Source: Salipiger mucosus DSM 16094
Lineage (GTDB): Bacteria > Pseudomonadota > Alphaproteobacteria > Rhodobacterales > Rhodobacteraceae
Assembly: GCF_000442255.1 (NCBI RefSeq)
Contig: NZ_KE557280.1
Coordinates: 124,944-166,188 of the forward strand
Reading direction: 5' to 3'
Length of the DNA stretch: 41,245 bases
A program made the translations under genes and the position numbers. The notes beneath the pieces are model-generated. The model made no database searches, was not told where the DNA came from, and saw only the letters and a list, made by a program, of their open reading frames with translations. Shown piece after piece: positions 1-7,916 of the stretch (its first letter is position 1; the number at the start of each line of letters is the position of its first letter).

Positions 1-1079
1 TGCTGGGCGGCCCGGGCAGCGATACGCTGCTGGGCGGCCGCGGGGTCGACACCGTGGATTATTCCGGCGTCACCGCCACGGGCTTCATCCAAATCGATCT
101 CGGCGTTGGCAAAGCCGATGTCGAGGGCTTCGATACACTGATCTCGATCGAGAACGCCATCGGCACGAACGGGGACGAATGGATCTGGGGCTCCGACTGG
201 GAAAATCATCTGCAGGGCCTCGACGGCGATGATATGATGATCGGCATGAGCGGGGCGGACACGCTCGCTGGCGGTGCCGGCGACGACACGATAGTCGGTG
301 ACAGCAACTACGACACCGTCGACTTCTTCGGTGCCTCCGCCAGGGTGGTCGTGGACCTCGAGGCCGGAACGGCCACCGGCGACAGCACCGACTCGCTCTC
401 GGGGATCGAGCACGTCATGGGCTCGGACTTCGGCGACTACATTTCCGGCACCCTGATCCACGGCAACCTGCTCGAGGGCTTCGCGGGCAACGACACCCTC
501 ACCGGGCTCGATGGCAACGACACGCTGCTGGGCGGGGACGACGACGACACGCTCAATGGCGGCGACGACAGGGACCGGCTCGAGGGCGAGGCGGGGAGCG
601 ACGTCCTCGCGGGCGGCTCCCACTCCGACACGCTGCACGGCGGCGCGGGCGACGACACGCTCAACGGCGGCGACGATGTGGACCGCCTCTACGGCGGGGC
701 GCAGGACGACGTCCTCGACGGCGGCGACGCGACTGACTTCCTGACCGGGGGAGTGGGCGCCGACACCTTCGTGCTGTCGGGCATCGGCGACACCGGCGTG
801 GGCCGCTGGAACCGCGACGAGATCCGCGATTTCGACGCCGCCGAGGGCGACGTGATCAACGTCTACCTGGTGGATGCGGACACGACGACCGGCGGCAACC
901 AGGCCTTCACCTACGCCGGAACGTCGTTCACCGGCACGGCAGGCGAGCTGATCCTCAACGACTACGCCTTCTCGGGGGCCAACGTGACCATCGCCTCGAT
1001 GGACGTGGACGGCGACGCGGTGATCGACGGCCAGATCTACATCGTCGGCGGCGCGGTGATCGGCGACTTCGTGCTCTGA
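1..1079 (+). CDS. RTX calcium-binding exoprotein, C-terminal part (5' end outside window)
   Basis: The reading frame is open from base 3, so the gene starts before the window. The visible ~359 residues contain RTX nonapeptide repeats of the GGxGxDxLx type ([30 protein letters not shown] and others, about bases 200-760). A C-terminal segment follows that resembles the serralysin/M10 C-terminal region, starting near ADTFVLSG with an 'IRDFDAAEGDVI' stretch. In the family such repeats bind calcium and fold after type I secretion, and the extreme C-terminus (ending DFVL, acidic plus hydrophobic) fits a type I secretion signal. No cysteine is visible, as is usual for secreted RTX proteins. The catalytic or adhesive domain, if any, lies upstream, so its function cannot be named. 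No T1SS genes are in the window. Confidence 0.93.
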   Translation, partial: LGGPGSDTLLGGRGVDTVDYSGVTATGFIQIDLGVGKADVEGFDTLISIENAIGTNGDEWIWGSDWENHLQGLDGDDMMIGMSGADTLAGGAGDDTIVGDSNYDTVDFFGASARVVVDLEAGTATGDSTDSLSGIEHVMGSDFGDYISGTLIHGNLLEGFAGNDTLTGLDGNDTLLGGDDDDTLNGGDDRDRLEGEAGSDVLAGGSHSDTLHGGAGDDTLNGGDDVDRLYGGAQDDVLDGGDATDFLTGGVGADTFVLSGIGDTGVGRWNRDEIRDFDAAEGDVINVYLVDADTTTGGNQAFTYAGTSFTGTAGELILNDYAFSGANVTIASMDVDGDAVIDGQIYIVGGAVIGDFVL

Positions 1080-1245
1080 GCCGCGCGGCGCGCGCCGGGT
1101 GCCTCAAATTCGAGCATGCGGGGCCGGACTGAATGGCCCCGCGTTTCTTGGACACCGTATTGTGGCGGTCTCTGCTACCGCTCGAACGCGACGGGCGACA
1201 ACATTCCATTCCGTGCGTGGTTGCGCGTTGGATGGTGCTGCGGAC

Positions 1246-1395
1246 TCATTCCGAGACGTCCGCAGCAGGCGCTCCTTCTTCGCTGATTTCAGGCGCTGTT
1301 CCGGCGTCATCGCCCATCTGCACCGACACGAAGCCTACGATGCCCAGGACCGCGACGGCGGCGAGAAGCATCCAGGTATTGCGAGAAATAGACAT
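1246..1395 (-). CDS. Small single-span membrane peptide, 49 aa (paralogue of 19526-19669)
   Basis: The peptide begins MSISRNTWMLLAAVAV, has one hydrophobic segment at about residues 8-25, and ends in an acidic Ala/Glu/Asp-rich tail (…ADVSE). A strong Shine-Dalgarno, GGGAGG, sits 8 nt before the ATG. A second gene at 19526-19669 encodes a 47-residue peptide with the same plan: (S)RNTW start, Val/Ala/Ile-rich span, tail rich in Glu, Pro and Ala, ending SE. Similarity between two unlinked loci plus good ribosome sites argues that both are real. The hydrophobic N-terminus with few charges before the span suggests an inner-membrane anchor with the acidic tail on one face. I recognise no named family, and the gene stands alone. 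Confidence 0.75.
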   Translation of the reverse strand: MSISRNTWMLLAAVAVLGIVGFVSVQMGDDAGTAPEISEEGAPAADVSE

Positions 1396-1699
1396 GATTA
1401 TACCTCCCATGGCGGGATGATCTTAATGTGCAGGTCACTCCGTGCCTGCCAGTATTAAAACGCCTGCGGCGCGATCGAGGTTTCAATGCCTGGGATGATG
1501 GCTTCTTGGTTGGTCGGAAGCCGGATCAAGGATCCGGGCCGCCCATTGGCGTCGGCGGTCACAAGTGGCGGGCGGCATTCTGCAGGCTTAGCGCCGATAC
1601 CTCGGGCGGGTCTTGACGACACGCAGAGAAGTCCTTCCGCGTCATCAAAGCGAGAAAGACGCCAAGCGTGGTCGCTCATCCCCGACCCTGACCTATGCG
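1396..1699. other. Intergenic stretch without a convincing gene
   Basis: About 300 bases between the small membrane peptide and the hairpin after the DmdA-like gene. Short open frames exist on both strands, but none has a ribosome site or a recognisable protein. Confidence 0.5.
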
Positions 1700-1724
1700 G
1701 GACGCCGAGACATCCTCGGCGTCC
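1700..1724 (-). terminator. Hairpin after the DmdA-like gene
   Basis: A perfect 10-bp inverted repeat (GGACGCCGAG / CTCGGCGTCC) with a 5-nt loop lies 11 nt past the stop codon of the minus-strand gene. There is no T-run, so it may be a stabilising or weak terminator hairpin. Confidence 0.5.
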
Positions 1725-1735
1725 GGGCGTTCATT

Positions 1736-2893
1736 TCAAGCAACCCGCACTGCGTCTTGGGCAAGAGACTTCTTCGGGTCATAGAAGGGTCGGTCCACGA
1801 TCTCGGCGCGCAGTTCCTCCGCGTCGCTAACCACCTCGACCGCGTCACCGAGAACCGCATCCTCGGCGGCGATCAACGCCAGCGCGATGTTCCGCTGCAG
1901 GCGCGGCGAATAGACCGCCGAGGTGACCTTGCCGATACGCGCGCCATCCTTCGTGACCGGCCAGAAGACTGTGTTCGGACCTGTGAGCGGCTCACCTCCG
2001 ATCACCAGGCCGACCTGCTTGCGGCTGATGCCCTCGTCACGGATCCGCTCGAGGGCGGCCTTGCCGATGAACTCGGCGTCCGTGTCGAGATTGACCAGGC
2101 GTCCGAGCCCCAGCTCGAAGGGGTTCGTCTGCGCGTCCATGTCCGCGTGATAGGAAAGCATTCCGGCCTCGATCCGCCGGATCGTCGACGTGTGCCCGGG
2201 CTGCAGACCGTAAGCCGCCCCCGCGGCCATGATCTTTTCCCACAGCTCGTCGCCGCGCGTCTCGTCCCGAAGATAGAACTCGTAGCCCAGTTCGCTGGAC
2301 CACCCAGTCCGGGAGACAACCAGCGGAATGCCGTCAAGCTCCAGTTCACGCAGCCAGAAGTACCGCAGGTCCAGAATGCCGTCTCCAAACAGGGCCTGCA
2401 TGATGCGGCGTGAATTGGGGCCCTGCAGCTGCAGCGGCGAGACGTCGGGTTCGCGGATCCTCACATCGAGACCGGAGTGCACGGCCAGCCCCTGGGCCCA
2501 GAGGAGGATGTCGCTGTCCGCCAGCGATAGCCAGAACGTGTCCTCGGCCAGACGCAGCGCGATGGGGTCGTTCAGGATGCCGCCGTCTGCGTTGGTGATG
2601 AGGACGTATTTGCACTGGCCAACCGCCATCCCGGAGAGGTCTCGCGGCGTCAGCATCTGGGTAAAGCGCGCCGCGTCGGGGCCGGTAATCTCAACCTGCC
2701 GTTCGACGGCCACATCGCACAGGATGGCCGTGTTCACGAGATTCCAGAAGTTCTGCTGCGGATCTCCGAAATCCCGCGGGATGTACATGTGGTTGTAGAC
2801 CGAGAACCCAGTCGCACCCCAGCGGACCGTCGCATCGAAATAGGGCGACTTCCTGATTTGCGTACCGAAACCGAAATTCTGTGACGTCATCAT
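1736..2893 (-). CDS. DmdA-like / GcvT-superfamily demethylase or aminomethyltransferase, 385 aa
   Basis: This is a folate-binding GcvT-fold protein of the length expected for DMSP demethylase (DmdA) and its paralogues. Segments that resemble DmdA as I remember it are VYNHM, DVAVERQVEITGPDA, QMLTPRDLSGM, GGILNDP, ADSDILLW and EPDVSPLQLQGP. These are followed by a C-terminal barrel region with VTSAVYSP. Family members move a one-carbon unit from a methylated amine or sulfonium to tetrahydrofolate in the cytoplasm. The chosen ATG has GGGAGG 9 nt upstream; an ATG ten codons earlier has none. The gene lies 369 nt downstream of tenA on the same strand, so co-transcription from the TPP-riboswitch promoter is possible but unproven. 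The N-terminus (SQNFGFGTQIRKSPYF) differs from what I recall of true DmdA, so a different substrate is quite possible. Confidence 0.8.
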   Translation of the reverse strand: MMTSQNFGFGTQIRKSPYFDATVRWGATGFSVYNHMYIPRDFGDPQQNFWNLVNTAILCDVAVERQVEITGPDAARFTQMLTPRDLSGMAVGQCKYVLITNADGGILNDPIALRLAEDTFWLSLADSDILLWAQGLAVHSGLDVRIREPDVSPLQLQGPNSRRIMQALFGDGILDLRYFWLRELELDGIPLVVSRTGWSSELGYEFYLRDETRGDELWEKIMAAGAAYGLQPGHTSTIRRIEAGMLSYHADMDAQTNPFELGLGRLVNLDTDAEFIGKAALERIRDEGISRKQVGLVIGGEPLTGPNTVFWPVTKDGARIGKVTSAVYSPRLQRNIALALIAAEDAVLGDAVEVVSDAEELRAEIVDRPFYDPKKSLAQDAVRVA

Positions 2894-3262
2894 TTTGCGG
2901 ACCCTCCCAAGGCCGAAAATCAAACCGCCGCCGCCACGCCTTTGCTAGATCGCTCTCGTGTCTCCGTCGTCACGATACAACGCGACCACCCTCCGGCTCG
3001 TTGCAGCCCGCGAGGTCTCCCGCCTCGCGAGTATGGCAGTTACGCAGTTCGACGGCGTCGATCTGAAGCAAAACCGACCGAACGAGAGAGGGAACCGGCA
3101 GCGGCGAAATCGTGAACGCAGTGCCGGTCGAGGCCCATACGACTGTCCGAGCCCGATTAATCGGTCTTTGACGGATGTCCGATATTGATCCCGGGACGCA
3201 GCGCTGGCGGGGTGGTGCAGATCCACATCCGTCGTCCCGCCAATCGGACTCGGCGTCCGAGA
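2894..3262. other. Gap between tenA and the DmdA-like gene
   Basis: 369 bases with no supported gene. Open frames on both strands lack ribosome sites and family resemblance. A separate promoter for the DmdA-like gene would have to lie here; no clear -35/-10 pair stands out. Confidence 0.5.
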
Positions 3263-3925
3263 TCAGGGCCTGTCCGGCGCATTGCCTTCTTCATAGACGG
3301 CGTTGAAGAAATCGAGCTCCAGCGACACTGCCCTCAGGAAAAAGTCGCGCGAGATTTCCGGCACCGCCGGACCGACCCGATCCAGCTCGTCGCGCAGGAA
3401 CGCCACGAACTGCAGAAACTCGAGGTTGTCGTGGAGAGTGATCCACTCGGCATGTACGAAATTTTTCGGCAGTGGCTTCGGGGCGCGCGATGCCCAATCG
3501 TAATACAACCCCTCGGCCACGTTCAGGACAGAGAGCACCGCCGCATACGAGCGGGTCTCAGCGGCTTCCCTCATGATCGACTGAAAACCGATGGTCGGCT
3601 CTGCATCCGGGGTGGCGGCCCGATCCTCAGGTGTCACACCCAGACTTTCGAAAGCCCGCAGGAAGTAGGTGTTTTCCTCACCCGACACCGTGCCGGCGAA
3701 ACGACCGAAACGAAGCCTTGCGTCAAGCGTATCGGCCGAAGCCATCGCAGCACCGAGCAGCGACAAGAAACTGTCGAGGAAGCGGTGATCCTGAACAAGG
3801 TAGAATGCCATCACCTTGTCGGGGATAGTTCCGGTGTACAGTTCGCTCACAAACCGGTGCTCGACGGCCTTTGTCCAGGTCGGTTCACTGGCTTGCTTGA
3901 GCGTCTCGGTGAATTGTTCGGTCAT
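3263..3925 (-). CDS. tenA: TenA-family thiamine-salvage protein (cysteine-free, TenA_E-like), 220 aa
   Basis: This is an all-helical TenA/PqqC-fold protein. Recognisable segments are FYLVQDHRFLDSF near residue 42, FESLGVTPED, and FVAFLRDELDRVG plus a C-terminal FFNAVYEEG helix. TenA enzymes hydrolyse thiamine breakdown products (aminopyrimidines) for pyrimidine salvage. The classical subgroup uses an active-site Cys in a 'PCxW.Y'-like motif. Here the matching region reads VAEGLYYDW and the whole protein has no Cys, which fits the TenA_E subgroup, where Glu replaces Cys. The start is set by AAAGGGC 6-7 nt before the ATG and gives the usual ~220 residues. A TPP riboswitch lies in the leader, which supports a thiamine role and predicts repression by TPP. 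Confidence 0.88.
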   Translation of the reverse strand: MTEQFTETLKQASEPTWTKAVEHRFVSELYTGTIPDKVMAFYLVQDHRFLDSFLSLLGAAMASADTLDARLRFGRFAGTVSGEENTYFLRAFESLGVTPEDRAATPDAEPTIGFQSIMREAAETRSYAAVLSVLNVAEGLYYDWASRAPKPLPKNFVHAEWITLHDNLEFLQFVAFLRDELDRVGPAVPEISRDFFLRAVSLELDFFNAVYEEGNAPDRP

Positions 3926-3977
3926 GGTGCTGCCCTTTCTTGGCTGGCAGCGAGACCGCAGATTCTTGACATAGTGC

Positions 3978-3994
3978 GGCCTCGCAGAGAGGCC
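3978..3994 (-). promoter_or_regulatory. Hairpin between TPP aptamer and tenA start (possible expression platform)
   Basis: GGCCTC-TCTGC-GAGGCC on the minus strand, about 25 nt after the aptamer and 50 nt before the tenA ATG. It could be part of the switching element, but no U-tract follows, so control by translation initiation is as likely as termination. Confidence 0.35.
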
Positions 3995-4017
3995 GGCAAA
4001 GGCAGGCACATCATTAT

Positions 4018-4120
4018 TCCCATCCCTTCGCCGGCATGATCCGGATCAGGTTCGAAGGGTCACCGCGCTGCTTGCGCGAGCGGTTTCTCAGCCTCTTGTC
4101 GAGGCTCCCCTTGGCACTTC
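4018..4120 (-). ncRNA. TPP (THI-box) riboswitch upstream of tenA
   Basis: Read on the minus strand, the conserved TPP aptamer elements are in order: GGGGAGCC, then CTGAGA, then a GC-rich variable hairpin (about 4061-4085), then GACCC, then CCTGATCCGGATCATGCCGG and GCGAAGGGA. The CTGAGA and CTGATC…GGATCATGCC cores are the pyrimidine- and pyrophosphate-binding parts of this riboswitch class. It lies 92 nt before the tenA ATG, so TPP should lower tenA expression. The exact ends are approximate. Confidence 0.95.
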
Positions 4121-4708
4121 CCCAATAACTGGAAGTTCTCCCGCTGTCATCGTTTGTGTCATAGGTATCGCCGAACCTGCCGGAGGCCGGAACTGCCGAG
4201 CTGACCCCGGCGAATGGTTCAGTCAGAATGCGAATGCTTGGTGGGCGCGGGCGGCAGCGGCGGCCACCTGCGTGGCACCTGCGCAGTGCTGGCCGTCTTC
4301 AATATCTTGGCGGTTCATGGGTCCGCTGCCGATGTTGGCCACGATCGACGAACCTGAGCCCGGCGCCTGGGCCGGCCTGGACTGCCGTTGGCAGCTTCAT
4401 TCACCGAGCTGGGGACATGGGCCAAATTCGCGGGCGCAGCACTATGTCTGGGGGACAGGAAACGCGGCAGAAATGAGCCGCCGGCCACGCCCGCGCCAGT
4501 GACGCTGAGGCTTGACAAGGCACCTGTCATGTACCGGTTTGTGTCAGCAAGACGATTGAGCAAAAGGCCGCGTGCTGTCCGTGGATCTCGACGCGGCCTC
4601 GGTGGTGCTTGCGGGTGTCATCTGGGGACCGGTCGCGGGCGCCCTGGCCTTGTCGAGCAGAATGACGCCTGCGAGCCTGCGTCCGACATGACCGTGGCGG
4701 TCAAGCCA
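4121..4708. other. Gene-poor gap between riboswitch promoter region and MDR gene
   Basis: About 590 bases. It must hold the promoter for the riboswitch-tenA transcript (minus strand, just above 4120). On the plus strand a 39-codon frame (4572-4691, GTG start) encodes a hydrophobic peptide containing VVLAGVIWGPVAGALAL, but it has no ribosome site. It may be a decayed piece of a membrane protein. Nothing else is recognisable. Confidence 0.4.
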
Positions 4709-5821
4709 TCATGACCAGGGCGTGACGAGGTATTTCTCGCCCGTCTTCATCTGGCGATAGTCGGTCACGGCCGCCTTGGTCAGCATTTCGTCGAGATTGA
4801 CGCGTGTCTTGTAGTGGCTGGCGAAGGTGGTCGTGAGATTGTCGCGGACGCGTTTGCGCATGCGGTCGACCGTTTCGCTTCCCGCCGCTTGCAGGAAGGG
4901 GAACAGCAGCCACCCGGACAGGGTCCAGCCGAAGCCGTAACTCGGCGTGAGCATCGTCGGGCCGGTATCCAGGCGCCCGTAGATGAACATGCGCTTCGGC
5001 TGGTTCGAGCCGTAGCGCGAGTAGTCGGTCATCTTGCTCAACGCGACCTGCTCCATGGCCTTGAAGGCATTGTCGACCGCCTGGCCGCCACCGATCGGGT
5101 CGAAGCCGTAGAAGGCTCCGGTGTCCTCGATCGCCGAGCTCAGCTGCTGCATGAAGTCGTCATCCGAGGAATTGACGACATGCGTGGATCCAAGTTGCTT
5201 GAGAAGGTCGGCCTGGCTTTCCTTGCGAACGATGTTCACCAAGCCAAGGCCATCCTCCTTGCAGATGCGGGTCAACATCTGGCCGAGGTTCGATGCCCCC
5301 ACCGTGTGCAGGATCGCATCCTGTCCATCCATCTTCGCATTCTCGGCGAACCCCAGTGCCGTCATCGGGTTGACGAAGGCGCTTGCCCCGTCCTCGGCCG
5401 AATGATCCCCGAGCGGCAGGCACATGGCGGCGTCGGCGATGCAGTACTGGCTGTAGGCATTGCCCGGCACGCAGGAAACGCGCTGCCCGACCAGTGCCTT
5501 TGCGGTCTCGCTGTCACCGGCGGCGACAACCGTGCCGGCGCCTTCGTTGCCGGCCGGCAGCTTGAGGCCGTGGCGCGCTTTGGAGCCCGCGTTGAAGGGC
5601 TCGGGCATCGTCGCGACGAATTTTCCATCGGAGTAGGTGGCATTTTCCATGTCTGCCGCGCCGACCAGGATGGCCAGGTCCGACGGGTTGATCGGGGCGG
5701 CCTCCATTTTCACCAGGACCTCGTTCCCTGTCGGATCGGGAACGGTCACATCCTCGATCGCGACTGTCAGAGTTCCGTCCGCATCCAGCGTCGTGAACAG
5801 TTGCTTGCCGGTGGTGGCCAT
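4709..5821 (-). CDS. Zinc-type medium-chain dehydrogenase/reductase (quinone/enoyl reductase-like), 370 aa
   Basis: An MDR-superfamily oxidoreductase, presumably NAD(P)H-dependent and cytosolic. The N-terminal GroES-like domain has APINPSDLAILVG, which resembles the enoyl-thioester and quinone reductase branch, and GNEGAGTVVAAG. The Rossmann region follows with ILHTVGASNLGQM and later YGFDPIGGG. No catalytic-zinc Cys/His set is evident in the expected positions, which fits the non-zinc reductase branches. The start is an ATG with GGAG 9 nt upstream; the TTG five codons earlier overlaps that ribosome site and is unlikely. The gene is transcribed alone, convergent with nothing and divergent from the Lgt-like gene. 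The substrate is unknown. AcuI (acrylyl-CoA reductase) is a shorter MDR relative, so a DMSP link with the DmdA-like neighbour is only a guess. Confidence 0.85.
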   Translation of the reverse strand: MATTGKQLFTTLDADGTLTVAIEDVTVPDPTGNEVLVKMEAAPINPSDLAILVGAADMENATYSDGKFVATMPEPFNAGSKARHGLKLPAGNEGAGTVVAAGDSETAKALVGQRVSCVPGNAYSQYCIADAAMCLPLGDHSAEDGASAFVNPMTALGFAENAKMDGQDAILHTVGASNLGQMLTRICKEDGLGLVNIVRKESQADLLKQLGSTHVVNSSDDDFMQQLSSAIEDTGAFYGFDPIGGGQAVDNAFKAMEQVALSKMTDYSRYGSNQPKRMFIYGRLDTGPTMLTPSYGFGWTLSGWLLFPFLQAAGSETVDRMRKRVRDNLTTTFASHYKTRVNLDEMLTKAAVTDYRQMKTGEKYLVTPWS

Positions 5822-6167
5822 TTCGGGGGTCTCCAAGTTTCGGTTCTGCGGGGCAAGGTCGCGGTCGGGAGAACATGCCGGCGCCTTGGCCCATATCGCT
5901 TTCGCGCTGCCAGATAGTGCTGACGTTTCTTCGGACGAACGGATAATGGCATCGGCCCCGCCGGCGTGCTGCGCAGGATCGCCGATGCGGCGCCATTTTT
6001 GCCACCGCGGACTTGTCTTGCGCTTGTATGCCGACCGATGCTCCGGGCGTACAGCTGCTGGCAGCGCGAGGCACGGCGTCGATCAAGAACAGCCCATTGA
6101 CCAGCATCATGTCGGGCGGCGCGGCAGGCGCGTAGCATTGCGGCAGACTGCTGAAGGATCCCGCGCC
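5822..6167. other. Divergent intergenic region
   Basis: 346 bases between the divergent MDR and Lgt-like genes. It must contain both promoters. No gene or convincing operator is seen. Confidence 0.5.
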
Positions 6168-7109
6168 ATGGTTCATGATTTCGACCCGCAAATCGCGATC
6201 ACCCCGCTCGGGCCGGTCTACTGGTACGGCGCCGTCTATTCGCTCGGCTTTGTCGGCATCTTCCTGTGGTTCCGGTTCCGGAAACAGGCGCGCGGGATGA
6301 CCAGTGCCGACGTCTTCACGCTGACGATCCTCTTCGCCGTGGGGGTCATGCTCGGGGGGCGGATCTTCGATATCCTCGTCTACGAGCTCGACTACTACCG
6401 GGACCGTCCGCTCGCTGCACTGAACTGGTGGGAGGGCGGCATGGCCTCGCATGGTGTGCTGCTTGGCGGATTGGTCGCGACCGCGCTCTTTGCCCGGATG
6501 CGGGGGGACTCACTGGTCGCGCTGCTGGACGAGGTCGTGGTTCCGGGCGCCTTCCTGCTCGCGGTCGGGCGGCTGGGCAATTTCATCGAGGGTGGCGTCG
6601 TCGGCTCGGCGACGACCGTGCCGTGGGGATTTGCCTATCCCGATCTCGAGGGCGCCAGGCACCCTGTCGCGCTTTACGAAAGCGCCAAGAACTTCGCGAT
6701 CCTGCCGGTCCTGGTCTGGGCCATCGGACGATGGCAACCGGGACGCGGCGTCGTCGCCAGCCTGTTCGTGTTCCTCTACGCGGGGCTGCGCTTTGCCGTC
6801 GATCTCTTCCGCGACTACGAGGCCGCCTGGCTGGGCATCGGCACCGGGCAGGTCTTCAACCTGCTGATGGCGGGCGCCGGGCTCGTCATGCTGATCTGGA
6901 CCCTCCGGTCGCCGCAGGAACCGGCGCCGGTCCCGAGCCCGAGGGCACGGGCCGCGAGCTGGTGGCAGGTGGCGGCACTCGTCGTGCTGATCCTATACCC
7001 GCTGGGAATCCCCACCAGCTGGACCCGGGCGAACATCGCCGAGAAGCGGCAGGAGACCATGGAAGACGCCCGGATTACGGCCCCCGACCCACCGCGCTAT
7101 TTCGGCTGA
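6168..7109 (+). CDS. Prolipoprotein diacylglyceryl transferase family protein (divergent Lgt), 313 aa
   Basis: A polytopic inner-membrane protein with the Lgt layout. The N-terminal segment PLGPVYWYGAVYSLGF is followed by GGMASHGVLLGG (the Lgt 'HGG' region), the Lgt signature GRLGNFIEGG, and the late YAGLRFAVDLFR region. Lgt transfers diacylglycerol from phosphatidylglycerol to the lipobox Cys of lipoproteins. Compared with E. coli Lgt as I recall it, the key His, Arg and Asn are present. However, HGG is HGV, the Glu of 'NGE' is Gly, and the Glu following the late Arg is Asp. So this may be a second, specialised Lgt-like enzyme and not the housekeeping copy. A soluble Pro-rich tail ends the protein. 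The start has GAAGGA upstream; the 3' end overlaps the next gene tail-to-tail by 13 nt. Confidence 0.82.
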   Translation: MVHDFDPQIAITPLGPVYWYGAVYSLGFVGIFLWFRFRKQARGMTSADVFTLTILFAVGVMLGGRIFDILVYELDYYRDRPLAALNWWEGGMASHGVLLGGLVATALFARMRGDSLVALLDEVVVPGAFLLAVGRLGNFIEGGVVGSATTVPWGFAYPDLEGARHPVALYESAKNFAILPVLVWAIGRWQPGRGVVASLFVFLYAGLRFAVDLFRDYEAAWLGIGTGQVFNLLMAGAGLVMLIWTLRSPQEPAPVPSPRARAASWWQVAALVVLILYPLGIPTSWTRANIAEKRQETMEDARITAPDPPRYFG

Positions 7110-7723
7110 GACGCGAGGGCCGGAACGGAGAGAAAGACCATCCAGAAGGCGACAGCCTGCACTAGGTGATATAGCGCGATGGCCGAGAGGTTCGGGGGCA
7201 CGGAGATATCGGCGACGATCACCAGCCCGGCCAGCACCGCGAGGACGAGCCCGCCAGCACCGCAGAGGGCACGGCAGTTGCCGGACCTTGCGTAGACGCG
7301 CGCGCAGATCACGGCGAGCAGGACGGACGCGGGAACGAGCCCCAGCGCGCCGACAGCAAAGGCGTCGGTCACGCCGGCCGAAACGACCAGCTGACCGACC
7401 AGCTGCACCTTGGCCCAGGTCCTTATTCGGCGCGGCCAGGGACCGTCCGGCACCAGCGCGGCTGCAAGGTGCAACGTGGCCGTCGCAGCGAGCGCAAGGC
7501 AGGCCATGGTGCCGAACCAGACGTAGCGCCCGGCCGCCGTGTCGCCTGCCGAGAACATCCCGTGCCAGAGCGCGCCGAGCAACGACGAGGCACCCAGCGC
7601 GACGAAAACCAGGGCGCAGAGCCTCGACACGGTGCCACCGCGACGCAGCAGGATGACAGCGAAGGCCGCGCATTCCGCCGCCAGCGCAAGATCGGTAAGC
7701 GTCACGTCCGCTTCGAGGATCAT
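7097..7723 (-). CDS. Polytopic (about 6-7 span) membrane protein of unknown function, 208 aa
   Basis: Nearly the whole protein is hydrophobic. Spans are near TLTDLALAAECAAFAVILL, LCALVFVALGASSLLGALWHGM, WFGTMACLALAATATLHLAA, VQLVGQLVVSAG, GALGLVPASVLLAVICA, GGLVLAVLAGLVIV and ALYHLVQAVAFWMVFL. A His in the second span (LWHGMFS), one in the third (TLHLAA) and one in the last (YHLVQA) recall haemolysin-III/ceramidase-like seven-span hydrolases, but I cannot confirm the family. GAAGGA lies 10 nt before the ATG. It converges on, and overlaps by 13 nt, the Lgt-like gene, so their mRNAs are complementary at the 3' ends. Confidence 0.75.
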   Translation of the reverse strand: MILEADVTLTDLALAAECAAFAVILLRRGGTVSRLCALVFVALGASSLLGALWHGMFSAGDTAAGRYVWFGTMACLALAATATLHLAAALVPDGPWPRRIRTWAKVQLVGQLVVSAGVTDAFAVGALGLVPASVLLAVICARVYARSGNCRALCGAGGLVLAVLAGLVIVADISVPPNLSAIALYHLVQAVAFWMVFLSVPALASQPK

Positions 7724-7916
7724 GTCTGCCGTATCCTTCGAGAACAGGCCGGCCACACCGCGCCCGCCGCGGGGCCGGTCATGCCATTTCCAGGTTCCAG
7801 CTAACGGGTCGCGGACGCAGGTGCCTTGTCCGGCATCAATGCAGGACCACGCGGGACGCGTATCCTCGGGCATGGCAAGCCGGCGCCGGGGCCGGGACGA
7901 AAACCTGGAGCCGGGC

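Noticed and set aside
5637-6167. N-terminal extension of the Lgt-like gene
   Set aside because: The frame stays open upstream, but it overlaps the divergent MDR gene and its leader. The ATG at 6168 has a ribosome site and gives the normal family N-terminus.
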